Assembly: GCF_001618425.1 (NCBI RefSeq)
Contig: NZ_BDCU01000040.1
Span: 124,001-188,000, forward strand
Source: Nocardia fusca NBRC 14340
GTDB lineage: Bacteria; Actinomycetota; Actinomycetes; Mycobacteriales; Mycobacteriaceae
DNA: 64,000 bases
Reading direction: 5' to 3'
The notes under the pieces are model-generated. The model saw only the letters and a program-made list of their open reading frames with translations. It was not told the DNA's origin and ran no database searches. Below are positions 32,524 to 40,482 of this stretch, one piece after another. Both the position numbers and the translations under genes were made by a program. Each line of letters opens with the position of its first letter. The first letter of the stretch is position 1.

Positions 32524-33599
32524 GAGGCGTTCCTTCCGAGCTTTCCGGCCGCCGGGCGCAGCGGGACATCGAGGGCGTCGTAGAGGCCGGGCCCGGCCGC
32601 GACCAGCCAGTCGATCGCACCGACCAGCCGCCCCACGGCGGTGGCGTTACCACCGGCCGCGTAGTTGCCGCCCTCGTCGGTCGCCTCGACGGTGACCTCG
32701 ATGCGCGGACGGCCTTCGATGATCACTCGGTGCGCCCCTGCACCGTTGGGCGGGGCGGGCCAGTCCGGTGCGCACGACGGGTGGATCCGGGTGATGTGCT
32801 CCACCACTATCCGGGGCGCACCGGCCACGATGCCCTGCACTTCGAAACGCATGGCGCCCTGGGTGCCGGCCTCGAACTTGCCCATGGTCGCGGTCTCGAC
32901 AGTGGTTTCCAGGGGCAGCCGCTGGACGGATTCGCGGACCTCGTCGAGTTCGACGCCGAGCGCTCGGGCCATGAGCCGCACCTGTCCGCCCCACACCATG
33001 GTCGGGACCGTGGGTGCCACCATGGGCGGTACCTGGTCCATGGGCTGACCCATGCCCACCAGGTAGCGCACGGAGTCGGGCTGGTCGTAGGTGGAGTAGT
33101 CGAAGATCTCCTGGCAGCGCACCACCTCGACGACGCTGCCCAGACCGCTGACGAGCAGCGGCAGCACATCGTTGCCCCAGCCGGGATCGATTCCCGATAC
33201 GAACAGGGAACCCCCGCCGGATTCGATCGCGGCCAGGACCGGTTCCCGGACCTCGGGCGGGGCGCCGCGCTGGTCGTATAGGGCGTAGAGCGCCGGGGTC
33301 ACCACCACCGCGCCGCCGCCGATCGCGCGGACGATATCGGCGAGGGCGTCGTCGGGCCGGATTTCCCCCGACGCGGCGTACACCACCGCCCCGGGCCGGG
33401 CCGCCAGCACCGCGTCCACATCGGTGGTGGCCGCCACGCCCAGCGACCGGTCGAGCCCGGCCAGGTCGCCCGCGTCCCGGCCCGCCTTCGCCGGGTCGTG
33501 CACGAGGACAGCCGTGAGTTCGAGTTCGGGGTGGGCGTCGACCGCCCGTACGGCGGCGCGGCCCACATTGCCGGTCCCCCAGACGACCGTCGAGATCAT
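32520..33599 (-). CDS. Dihydrodipicolinate-reductase-like NAD(P)H oxidoreductase
   Basis: 359 residues. N-terminal Rossmann motif VVWGTGNVGRAAVRAV (4-19), DxVxxxxG-type segment VVYAASGEIRPDD, and the block SLFVSGIDPGWGNDVLPLL near 135, characteristic of the mycobacterial Rv0926c-like group whose members are annotated dihydrodipicolinate reductase or 2,4-diaminopentanoate dehydrogenase. The lysine-pathway active-site motif HHxxKxDxPSGTA is absent, so it is not DapB. It heads a two-gene unit with the AhpD-like protein. Confidence 0.82.
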   Translation of the reverse strand: MISTVVWGTGNVGRAAVRAVDAHPELELTAVLVHDPAKAGRDAGDLAGLDRSLGVAATTDVDAVLAARPGAVVYAASGEIRPDDALADIVRAIGGGAVVVTPALYALYDQRGAPPEVREPVLAAIESGGGSLFVSGIDPGWGNDVLPLLVSGLGSVVEVVRCQEIFDYSTYDQPDSVRYLVGMGQPMDQVPPMVAPTVPTMVWGGQVRLMARALGVELDEVRESVQRLPLETTVETATMGKFEAGTQGAMRFEVQGIVAGAPRIVVEHITRIHPSCAPDWPAPPNGAGAHRVIIEGRPRIEVTVEATDEGGNYAAGGNATAVGRLVGAIDWLVAAGPGLYDALDVPLRPAAGKLGRNAS

Positions 33600-33740
33600 C
33601 GCCGGATTCTAACAAGCGCTTGGTTGTGAAATGGGCGAATCGGCAGCTTCGCAGGTGATACCGCGCCGGTCCGCGCGTGGCCGATATCTCCGCCGCCGGG
33701 AATGCCGCCCAGGCGCCGCCGCCGTATCGTCTACCCGGTG

Positions 33741-34271
33741 ATGGAATTCCTCACGGAGACAACGGGATCCGATTTACCCTCGGTTACCCGGATGTTACTG
33801 CGCGCTGACGGATCGATGACCAGGCTGCTGGAGGCGCTGATCGGCCGCCCGCTGGCACTCGACCTCACCGATCAGCACACCACCACGGGAGGTGACCTCG
33901 ACCCCGCGGTACGCACGGCGCTCGGCTGTGCCGATACCGATCCCGTGGTCGTGCGCCACTCGACCCTCGTCACCACCGGCGGCGCGGCCGTCTCGTGGAA
34001 CTGCGTGGCCGTGGTGGCCACCGACGACGAACTCACCGCCCTGCTCACCGACGAACGGCTGCCCATCGGCCACAGTCTGGCCGGCGCCCGCCGCCACCTC
34101 GCGCGCACGGTCCTGGGCGCGGGCGTCACGCGCTGGCCCGCGGCCGGTGGCCAGGAAGGCATGCCCTGCGCGTACAAGGAGAGCGTGCTGTCCGACCATC
34201 GGTCGACCGTGGTGGCGCATCTGCACGAACGGTTCAATCCCGCCTATGTGCCGCTGGCGGCGGCCCGATGA
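33741..34271 (+). CDS. Chorismate pyruvate-lyase-like protein
   Basis: 176 residues of the chorismate-lyase fold (DUF98/UbiC superfamily). The diagnostic start is SVTRMLLRADGSMTRLLEALIGRPLALDLTDQ, followed by a core VVVRHSTLVTTGGAAVSWNCVAVV. In UbiC the pocket Arg and Glu bind chorismate; an Arg in VVRHS and the closing IGHSLAGARRHLAR helix are present. Known relatives make 4- or 3-hydroxybenzoate from chorismate. ATG 33741 is chosen over an upstream Arg-rich frame. It is coupled by ATGA to a PhzS-like hydroxylase, implying an aromatic product that is then hydroxylated. Confidence 0.78.
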   Translation: MEFLTETTGSDLPSVTRMLLRADGSMTRLLEALIGRPLALDLTDQHTTTGGDLDPAVRTALGCADTDPVVVRHSTLVTTGGAAVSWNCVAVVATDDELTALLTDERLPIGHSLAGARRHLARTVLGAGVTRWPAAGGQEGMPCAYKESVLSDHRSTVVAHLHERFNPAYVPLAAAR

Positions 34272-35485
34272 GGGTGCTGGTCGTCGGCGCCGGGATCGGT
34301 GGGCTGACGACGGCGCTGAGCCTGCACGCGGCCGGTATCGAAGTCCGGGTGATCGACCGGGTACCGCGGCTGCGCCCGCTCGGCGTCGGCATCAATCTGC
34401 TGCCGCACGCGACCGGGGTCCTCGCCGAACTCGGACTACACGACGCGCTCGCCGCGCGGGCGGTCGCCACCTCCGAACTGGTGCACTACGACCGGTTCGG
34501 CAACGAGATCTGGCGGGAGCCGCGCGGCGTGGCGGCCGGACACCCGTGGCCGCAGTATTCGGTCCACCGCGGCCGGCTGCAGGCGTTGCTGCTGGATACG
34601 GTGTACGACCGGCTCGGTCCCGGCGCGGTACGGACCGGGTCCCGTTTCGTCGCCGCGAACGAAGAAGACCGGCAGGTCCGCGTCACGATCGACGAGCACG
34701 GCGGCGACACCGCGATCGAGCTCACCGCGGACGCGGTGATCGGCGCCGACGGGCTGCACTCCGCGGTGCGGGCACACCTGTACCCGGACGAGGGCCCGCC
34801 ACGCTGGAACGGAATCCGGATGTGGCGCGGCGTCGCGACCGCGGCGCGCTTCCTCACCGGCACCTCGATGCTGATGGCCGGCAGCAATCACGCCGCCAAA
34901 CTCGTCGCCTATCCGCTCGGCCCCGCCGCACCGGGCAGCGACGAGGTCCTCGTCAACTGGGTCGCCGAGGTGCGGATGCCACAGGCCGGCCAGGGCGAGG
35001 CCGAGTGGACGTATACCGGACGGCTCGACGATGTCGCACCGCACTACCGCGGCTGGCGGATCGCCGGCCTCGACGTGGCGGAGTTGCTCGCCGCGAGCGA
35101 GACCGTCCTGGAGTACCCGATGGTCGACCGGGATCCGCTGCCGCGCTGGAGCTTCGGCCGGATCACCCTGCTCGGTGACGCCGCGCATCCCATGTACCCG
35201 GTCGGCTCCAACGGCGGTTCGCAGGCGATCCTCGACGCCCGGTCGGTGGCCGCCGAACTGGCCGGCGCGGGCGACCCGGTTGTCGGATTGGCGGCCTACG
35301 AATCGGCACGCCGCGAAACGGCGAACTCCGTCGTGCTCGCCAACCGGGACATTCCGATGGATCGCGCATTGCGGATGGTCGCGGAACGGGCGCCTCAGGG
35401 TTTCGACCGCATCGAGGATGTGCTGACCGCCGAGGAACTCCACGCCATCGCCGACGGGTACCGGCGCACCAGCGCTGTCCGGTAG
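34268..35485 (+). CDS. PhzS-like FAD-dependent aromatic monooxygenase
   Basis: 405-residue class A flavoprotein hydroxylase. FAD motifs are VVGAGIGGLTTALSLHAAGIEVRVID at the N-terminus, DAVIGADGLHSAVRAHLYPD (DG motif) and LLGDAAHPMYPVGSNGGSQAILD (GD motif). The string RPLGVGINLLPHATGVLAELGL, WREPRGV and EYPMVDRDPLPRWSFGRITLLGD closely resemble Pseudomonas PhzS (5-methylphenazine-1-carboxylate 1-monooxygenase) as I recall it. No phz core genes are present, so a phenazine is not implied; a hydroxybenzoate from the coupled lyase is a simpler substrate. Confidence 0.9.
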   Translation: MRVLVVGAGIGGLTTALSLHAAGIEVRVIDRVPRLRPLGVGINLLPHATGVLAELGLHDALAARAVATSELVHYDRFGNEIWREPRGVAAGHPWPQYSVHRGRLQALLLDTVYDRLGPGAVRTGSRFVAANEEDRQVRVTIDEHGGDTAIELTADAVIGADGLHSAVRAHLYPDEGPPRWNGIRMWRGVATAARFLTGTSMLMAGSNHAAKLVAYPLGPAAPGSDEVLVNWVAEVRMPQAGQGEAEWTYTGRLDDVAPHYRGWRIAGLDVAELLAASETVLEYPMVDRDPLPRWSFGRITLLGDAAHPMYPVGSNGGSQAILDARSVAAELAGAGDPVVGLAAYESARRETANSVVLANRDIPMDRALRMVAERAPQGFDRIEDVLTAEELHAIADGYRRTSAVR

Positions 35486-35524
35486 CCGGCCCGGTACCGC
35501 CGGCTACCGCCGCTGCCCTCCCCG

Positions 35525-36349
35525 CTAGCCCGATTCGGGGAGCCGGTCGCCCTGCACCACCTGGATATCCAGATCGATCTTGACCGTGGTGCCGATCGCC
35601 GCCACTCCGGCGCGGACCACCGCGTTGTAGTCGATGGCGAAATCGTCGCGCCGCAGCGTGGTCTCGGCGTGGAACGCGGCCCGGACCCCGCCCCACGGGT
35701 CCGGGCCGAACCCGCCGTAGGTCAGCGCGAGATCGACCGGCCGGCGCTGTCCGTGCAGGGAGAGCACACCCGACATCACCCAGGTGTCGCCGCCGGTGCG
35801 GCTGAGACCGTTGCTGGTGAAGGAGATCAGCGGGTAGTTCTCGACGTCGAGGAAATCGCTGGACCGCAGGTGGGTGTCGCGCATCTCGATACCGGTGTCG
35901 ATGGTGGCGGCCTTGATCTCGGCATAGCCGGCGGTCTGTTCGAACCGCTCGGCGATATCGAGCCGTCCGCTCACCTCGGCGAATCGCGCCTTGATACTGG
36001 AAATTCCCAGGTGACGGGCGGTGGCGATCACCGAGGAGTGCACCGGATCGATGGTCCACGGGCCGGCCGGGGGAAGGGCGACGGCCTCGACCACCGGGGC
36101 CAGCGCCACCTCGCCCAGCGTGCCCGAGCCCGAGGACGAGATCTGCACCGCCCGGGCGGCGGGCTGATAACCGGCGGCGGTGAGCACCGCGGTATGCACG
36201 CCCGGACGCAGCGGTTCGGTGGATACCGCGCCGTTCTCGTCGGATACCGCGCGGCAGATCTGCCGACCACGCATATCCGTCACGGTCAGCACCGCGTCGG
36301 GTACGGGCCAGCCGTCGGCGCCGTGGATGCGGCCGGTCAAACCGGGCAT
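35525..36349 (-). CDS. YceI-family protein with N-terminal carboxypeptidase-regulatory-like domain
   Basis: 274 residues. Residues 1-85 form a beta-sandwich like CarboxypepD_reg/SdrD-type domains (LTGRIHGADGWPVPDAVLTVTDMRG). Residues 95-274 form the YceI lipocalin-like barrel (WTIDPVHSSVIATARHLGISSIKARF, SSDFLDVENYPLISFTSNGL, GVLSLHGQRRPVDL, AIDYNAV), which binds long isoprenoid or fatty chains. No signal peptide is visible, unlike secreted YceI. ATG 36349 has AAAAGG 8 nt upstream. A palindrome GCAACTAGTTGC lies 40 nt before the start. Confidence 0.88.
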   Translation of the reverse strand: MPGLTGRIHGADGWPVPDAVLTVTDMRGRQICRAVSDENGAVSTEPLRPGVHTAVLTAAGYQPAARAVQISSSGSGTLGEVALAPVVEAVALPPAGPWTIDPVHSSVIATARHLGISSIKARFAEVSGRLDIAERFEQTAGYAEIKAATIDTGIEMRDTHLRSSDFLDVENYPLISFTSNGLSRTGGDTWVMSGVLSLHGQRRPVDLALTYGGFGPDPWGGVRAAFHAETTLRRDDFAIDYNAVVRAGVAAIGTTVKIDLDIQVVQGDRLPESG

Positions 36350-36388
36350 GGGCATCACCTTTTCACCATTCAGAGTTGATTAGCACAA

Positions 36389-36400
36389 GCAACTAGTTGC
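36389..36400. promoter_or_regulatory. Palindrome upstream of the YceI gene
   Basis: Perfect GCAACTAGTTGC, 39 bp before the YceI start; similar half-sites (TTGC...GCAA) are used by MarR-family proteins. A weaker GGGTAT (36412-36417, minus) with a poor -35 lies just upstream. Confidence 0.45.
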
Positions 36401-36450
36401 CGATGCCGAATATACCCACGTCATCTCCCCGCCGACAGGGGTGCCTGCCT

Positions 36451-37227
36451 TCACCGCTCGATGACCGACAGTTCGCCGCCGATCCGGACGAAGGCCGTGG
36501 GCGTGAGGCCGAACATCGCCCGGAAAGTATCGCTGAAATGCGACGGTGAGGCGAACCCCGCGTCCGCGGCCGCCCGGGTCAGATCGTGCCCCGCCGCGTG
36601 GGAACGCGCGATGTGCACCATCCGCGCCCACTGGACGTAGCGCCGGAAGCTGGTGCCGGTCTGCCCGGCGAACGTGCGCAGGAAGTAGGAGGTCGACAGT
36701 CCGGCCGCGCGGGCGCAGTCGGCGGCGCGATACGGGCGGGCGGGCTCGGCCCGGATCGTGGCCGTCGCCGCAGCGATCCGCGTGTCCCGGATCACCGGCA
36801 GCGGGACGCTGGCCAGTTCGAGGAGCCGCTCGATATCGGGTTCCGGGTGCCGGCACAGTGCGACGAGTTCGTTCTCGTCCTGGTGGGCGTACGCGAACTC
36901 ACCGGTGGTCCGGGTCATTCCGCCCAGGCAGCGGGTCAGCCGCGCGCTCGTGGGATCGAAGAAGCAGAACAGCATCCGGCCCTGCGTGCCGGTCACATGG
37001 TGGACCACCCGCGCCCGGAACAGGAAACTGCGCGCGGTGATATCCGCCGCATCCCCGGCGCGCACTCGAAACGGCGCGTCCACCCCCACCCCGAGCGAGG
37101 GAAGGGCGGTGGAATGCGGGGCCAGGCCCAATCCGGGGCCCAGGTAGACGGCGTGCCCGGAGCGCACCCACAGCCGCGCCGCCGGCGCGGGTGCGGCGCA
37201 CGTTTCCGGAAGTGCCGAGGTGGTCAT
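36451..37227 (-). CDS. AraC-family transcriptional regulator
   Basis: 258 residues. The C-terminal double helix-turn-helix is clear: RAADCARAAGLSTSYFLRTFAGQTGTSFRRYVQWARMVHIAR and HDLTRAAADAGFASPSHFSDTFRAMFGLTP (about 165-240). The N-terminal part is a cupin-like sensor (LWVRSGHAVYLGPGLGLAPHS). Divergent from the alpha/beta-hydrolase gene with a 71-bp gap, so that gene is the probable target. Confidence 0.9.
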   Translation of the reverse strand: MTTSALPETCAAPAPAARLWVRSGHAVYLGPGLGLAPHSTALPSLGVGVDAPFRVRAGDAADITARSFLFRARVVHHVTGTQGRMLFCFFDPTSARLTRCLGGMTRTTGEFAYAHQDENELVALCRHPEPDIERLLELASVPLPVIRDTRIAAATATIRAEPARPYRAADCARAAGLSTSYFLRTFAGQTGTSFRRYVQWARMVHIARSHAAGHDLTRAAADAGFASPSHFSDTFRAMFGLTPTAFVRIGGELSVIER

Positions 37228-37298
37228 ACGGGCGACGATACCGGCGTGTACTCGACGATTCCGGTGAAGAAACCAGCACCGACCCCAGGAGGCAGCCG

Positions 37299-38174
37299 AT
37301 GACGACCGATCGGATCGACCCCGCCGCGCACCGTACGCCGGCGTGGCACGAGACCATTGTGGACGGTGCCCGGCTGTGTTATGCCGCAGCGGGTTCCGGC
37401 GACCCGCTGGTGCTGCTGCACGGCTGGCCGCAGTCCCACCTGGCCTGGCGGGAGCAGATCGGGCCGCTGTCCGACGGCCGTCGGGTGATCGCGCCGGACT
37501 GGCTCGGCTGGGGTGCTTCCGCGCGCGATACGGCCCTGCCCTGCGATTACGACAGCGAGGTCGACCGGCTCGCGCGAATGCTGGACGCGCTGGAACTCGA
37601 CCGCGTCGACCTGGCGTGTCACGACTACGGCGGCTTCCTGGGGCTGGGCCTGGCCCAGCGCCATCCGGACCGGGTCCGGCGACTGGCGATCCTCAACTCG
37701 CGGGCCCACGGGACATTCGTCACGCGCTACGCCTTGCTTTTCGGCGCGTTCACCACTGCCGCCCGGCACGGACTCGGCCGGCGCCTGGTCGCGGCACCCC
37801 CGATCCACGCCGTGCACCGCTGGGGCCTGCACCGGTATGTACGCAACAGCACCTTCACGCCCGAGCGGCTCGAGCAGTACCTCGACATGCTGCGCACCCC
37901 CGAGGGACGCCGCTGGTACGCCCATTTCTGGGCCGGTTACCAGGTCCGGGTCCGCCCGGAACTGGGTGCGCGCCTGGGCGAGATCGACTGTCCCACCACT
38001 GTCGTCTGGGGCATCCGGGACCCCGCGATCCCGATGGCCACCGCCGAGGAACTCGCGCGCGAGATACCGAACGCCGAACTGGTGCGTATCGACGCCGATC
38101 ATTTCCTGATGGAACAGCGACCGGAGGAGGTCACCGAGGCACTGCGGCGCTGGCTGCGGCGGCCCGCGCGGTGA
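37299..38174 (+). CDS. Alpha/beta hydrolase (epoxide hydrolase/haloacid dehalogenase-like)
   Basis: 291 residues. The oxyanion motif LVLLHGWPQSHLAWRE (about 43-58) and the aspartate nucleophile in LACHDYGGFLG are typical of epoxide hydrolases and fluoroacetate or haloalkane dehalogenases rather than esterases. The charge-relay His lies in DADHFLMEQRPEE near the end, and the acid in VWGIRDPAIP. ATG 37299 follows AGGAGG. Divergent from the AraC regulator. Confidence 0.9.
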   Translation: MTTDRIDPAAHRTPAWHETIVDGARLCYAAAGSGDPLVLLHGWPQSHLAWREQIGPLSDGRRVIAPDWLGWGASARDTALPCDYDSEVDRLARMLDALELDRVDLACHDYGGFLGLGLAQRHPDRVRRLAILNSRAHGTFVTRYALLFGAFTTAARHGLGRRLVAAPPIHAVHRWGLHRYVRNSTFTPERLEQYLDMLRTPEGRRWYAHFWAGYQVRVRPELGARLGEIDCPTTVVWGIRDPAIPMATAEELAREIPNAELVRIDADHFLMEQRPEEVTEALRRWLRRPAR

Positions 38175-38493
38175 CGTCCGGAGGGCACGACTCCATCGGG
38201 AAGCCGAGACCCGGACACTACAGCGGGCCCGAAATCACCGGTGAGTACCGGAAACTCGTTGGCCACCGGTCCGCGGCGGCGGCCGGTCCCGGCGGCGGAG
38301 GCTACCGGTGCGATGCGCACCGGTAGCGGTACCGCCGAGGGCATGAGTGTGGGCCTCCGGGGTAGCCGCCACTCATGAACCCACGCAGGCGACCGGTCCG
38401 GCTGGGCCGTGGACTGTGTCACCACCCGGCCCCGGGACGGAGGCCGCGCGGCGACGGTCCCGAGCCTCGCCGCGAAGAGCCGGTGATTCGGCG
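38175..38493. other. 319-bp spacer with inverted repeats
   Basis: No coding frame of quality. It contains the perfect hairpin at 38302-38326 and a second pair CATGAGTG (38342-38349)/CACTCATG (38370-38377). A possible but poor stress-type promoter (GGCAT, 15 bp, GGGTAG) overlaps the second pair at 38340-38365. Confidence 0.5.
38302..38326. terminator. Hairpin after the alpha/beta-hydrolase gene
   Basis: Perfect arms CTACCGGTGCG and CGCACCGGTAG with a 3-nt loop. It is 128 nt past the hydrolase stop, so it may be a terminator or a protein-binding palindrome. Confidence 0.45.
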
Positions 38494-39273
38494 ATGACGC
38501 TGCATATCGGCACCTCCGGCTGGCAGTACCGGGACTGGCGCGGTGTCCTCTACCCGGACCGGTGCCCGCAACGGCTGTGGCTGGAACACTATGCCGCGGG
38601 TTTCGCGACCGTCGAGAACAACAACGCCTTCTACCGGCTGCCCGCCCGGGAGACCTTCGCGGCCTGGCGCGAGCGGACTCCCGCCGATTTCGTCGTGGCG
38701 GTCAAGGCCAGCAGGTTTCTGACCCATATGAAACGCCTGCGCGACCCCGAGGAACCGGTCGCGCGGTTGCTGCGGCATGCGGGCGGCCTGGGACCACGGC
38801 TCGGGCCGGTGCTGCTGCAGCTTCCCGGGACGCTCCGGGCCGACCCTGGCCTGCTGGAGACCTGCCTGCGCTGTTTCCCCGGCGATATCCGGGTCGCGGT
38901 GGAGCCCCGGCACGATTCGTGGTGGTCGCCGCGGATCCACGGTGTGCTCGAGGACCACGGCGCCGCACTCTGCTGGGCCGACGCCGGCTCGCGCCCGGTG
39001 ACCCCGCGCTGGCGGACCACCGACTGGGGCTACCTGCGACTGCATCGGGGGCGGGCGGCCCCGGCGCCCCGCTACGGGACGCGCGCCCTGCACACCTGGG
39101 CCGAGCGCCTCACCGGCACCTGGTCCGACACCGAGGACGTCTTCGTCTATTTCAACAACGACCCCGGTGGCGCGGCCGTCCGGGACGCCGTCGAGTTCGC
39201 GGCGCTCGCCACGCGGGCCGGCGCCACGGTGACGCGCACACCTACCGGCATTCCCCCCTACCCCCCGACCTGA
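38494..39273 (+). CDS. DUF72-family protein
   Basis: 259-residue TIM-barrel-like protein of the DUF72 (YecE) family, function unknown. Typical segments are IGTSGWQYRDWRGVLYP at the start, VENNNAFYRLPARETFAAWRERTPADFVVAVKASRFLTHMKRL (about 33-75), GPVLLQLPGTLRADPG, VAVEPRHDSWW, and DVFVYFNNDPGGAAVRDA near the end. Start is ATG 38494. Confidence 0.92.
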   Translation: MTLHIGTSGWQYRDWRGVLYPDRCPQRLWLEHYAAGFATVENNNAFYRLPARETFAAWRERTPADFVVAVKASRFLTHMKRLRDPEEPVARLLRHAGGLGPRLGPVLLQLPGTLRADPGLLETCLRCFPGDIRVAVEPRHDSWWSPRIHGVLEDHGAALCWADAGSRPVTPRWRTTDWGYLRLHRGRAAPAPRYGTRALHTWAERLTGTWSDTEDVFVYFNNDPGGAAVRDAVEFAALATRAGATVTRTPTGIPPYPPT

Positions 39274-39297
39274 CGGAGCGCCGCGCCGAACCGTTCC

Positions 39298-39323
39298 CGT
39301 TTCCCGCGCGGCCCACCGGGTAT
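39298..39323 (+). promoter_or_regulatory. SigF/SigB-type promoter for the F420 oxidoreductase
   Basis: CGTTT, 15 bp, GGGTAT, starting 25 bp after the DUF72 stop and ending 77 bp before the ATG at 39401. Confidence 0.58.
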
Positions 39324-39400
39324 CGCGCCTGCGTCCGACGCCGCCCGCCGCGAGACCGAACTCGCGGTGGCCATCGACGACTACAGCGTTCGGAGGAACC

Positions 39401-40375
39401 ATGCAGATCGGCTACAAACTCGCCGCCGAGGGCTTCGGCCCCGCCGAACTGGTCCGGCAGGCCGTCCGCGCCGAAGCCGCGGGATTCGATTTCGTCGAGA
39501 TCAGCGACCATTTCCACCCGTGGCTGGACAACCAGGGCCACTCCCCCTTCGCCTGGACCGTACTGGGCGCCATCGCCGCCGAGACCGAGCGGATCGGACT
39601 CGCCACCGGGGTCACTTGTCCGACGGTGCGGTACCACCCCGCGATCATCGCGCAGGCGGCCGCCACGCTCGCGATCCTGTCCGAGAACCGGTTCACCCTG
39701 GGTCTCGGCGCCGGGGAGCGGCTCAACGAACACATCGTGGGTGAAGGGTTCCCGGGGGATGTCGCCGGCCGCCACCAACTGCTGCGGGAAGCGCTGGAGA
39801 TCATCCGGTCGCTGTGGGAGGGTGGCTACCGCTCCTACGACGGCCAATTCTTGAAGCTGTCCGATGCCCGCGTGTTCGACCTGCCCGACGAGTTGCCGGT
39901 GATCGCGGTGGCCGCCGGTGGCAGCCACGCCGCCGAGATCGCCGGCGAACTGGGTGACGGGCTTTTCGCCACCGAACCGAAACCGCACCTGGTCTCGGAC
40001 TACGAGGCGGCGGGCGGCACCGGCCCCCGCTACGCCGAGGTGCCGATGGCCTGGGCGCCCGACGAGCACACCGCGGCCCGGGCCGCCCTGGACACCTCGC
40101 GCTGGGCACTCACCGGATGGAAGGTGATGAGCGAACTGCCGAACCCGGTGAATTTCGCGGCGGCCTCGGCGACGGTTCGCGAGGAGGACATTCTGGAGAA
40201 CTTCGCCTGTGGGCCGGACCCGCAGCGCTACCTCGACGTCGCGCAGCCGTTCGTGGACGCCGGTTTCGATCATCTGGTGATGCAGAACGCCGGGCCGGAC
40301 CCGGACGGGTTCATCGATTTCTACCGCATGGAACTGGACGAACCGCTGCGCAAACTGAGTCCGCAACCGGCCTGA
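39401..40375 (+). CDS. F420-dependent LLM-class oxidoreductase
   Basis: 324-residue TIM-barrel hydride transferase of the luciferase-like superfamily, close to the TIGR03557 group related to F420-dependent glucose-6-phosphate dehydrogenase. Segments GYKLAAEGFGPAELVRQAVRAEAAGFDFVEISDHFHPW at the N-terminus, GLATGVTCPTVRYHPAIIAQAAATLA, and GLGAGERLNEHIVGEGFP are typical, including the His in DHFHPW and the CPTVRYHP strand. Uses reduced coenzyme F420 rather than FMN. Start follows GGAGGAACC. Stress-type promoter upstream. Confidence 0.92.
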   Translation: MQIGYKLAAEGFGPAELVRQAVRAEAAGFDFVEISDHFHPWLDNQGHSPFAWTVLGAIAAETERIGLATGVTCPTVRYHPAIIAQAAATLAILSENRFTLGLGAGERLNEHIVGEGFPGDVAGRHQLLREALEIIRSLWEGGYRSYDGQFLKLSDARVFDLPDELPVIAVAAGGSHAAEIAGELGDGLFATEPKPHLVSDYEAAGGTGPRYAEVPMAWAPDEHTAARAALDTSRWALTGWKVMSELPNPVNFAAASATVREEDILENFACGPDPQRYLDVAQPFVDAGFDHLVMQNAGPDPDGFIDFYRMELDEPLRKLSPQPA

Positions 40376-40438
40376 CCGCGCCGGGCCAGAGCTGCCCGGC
40401 TGCCGCTGCCGGCCGGCGCCGGTGATTTCGCCGGAGCC

Positions 40439-40464
40439 GGATTCGATCCGCTGTGGCCGGGTAC
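40439..40464 (+). promoter_or_regulatory. SigF/SigB-type promoter for the BaeRF protein
   Basis: GGATT, 15 bp, GGGTAC, ending 19 bp before ATG 40483. It supports that start and excludes the frame's upstream GTG. Confidence 0.58.
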
Positions 40465-40482
40465 GCGCCCGCCGTGACTGGC

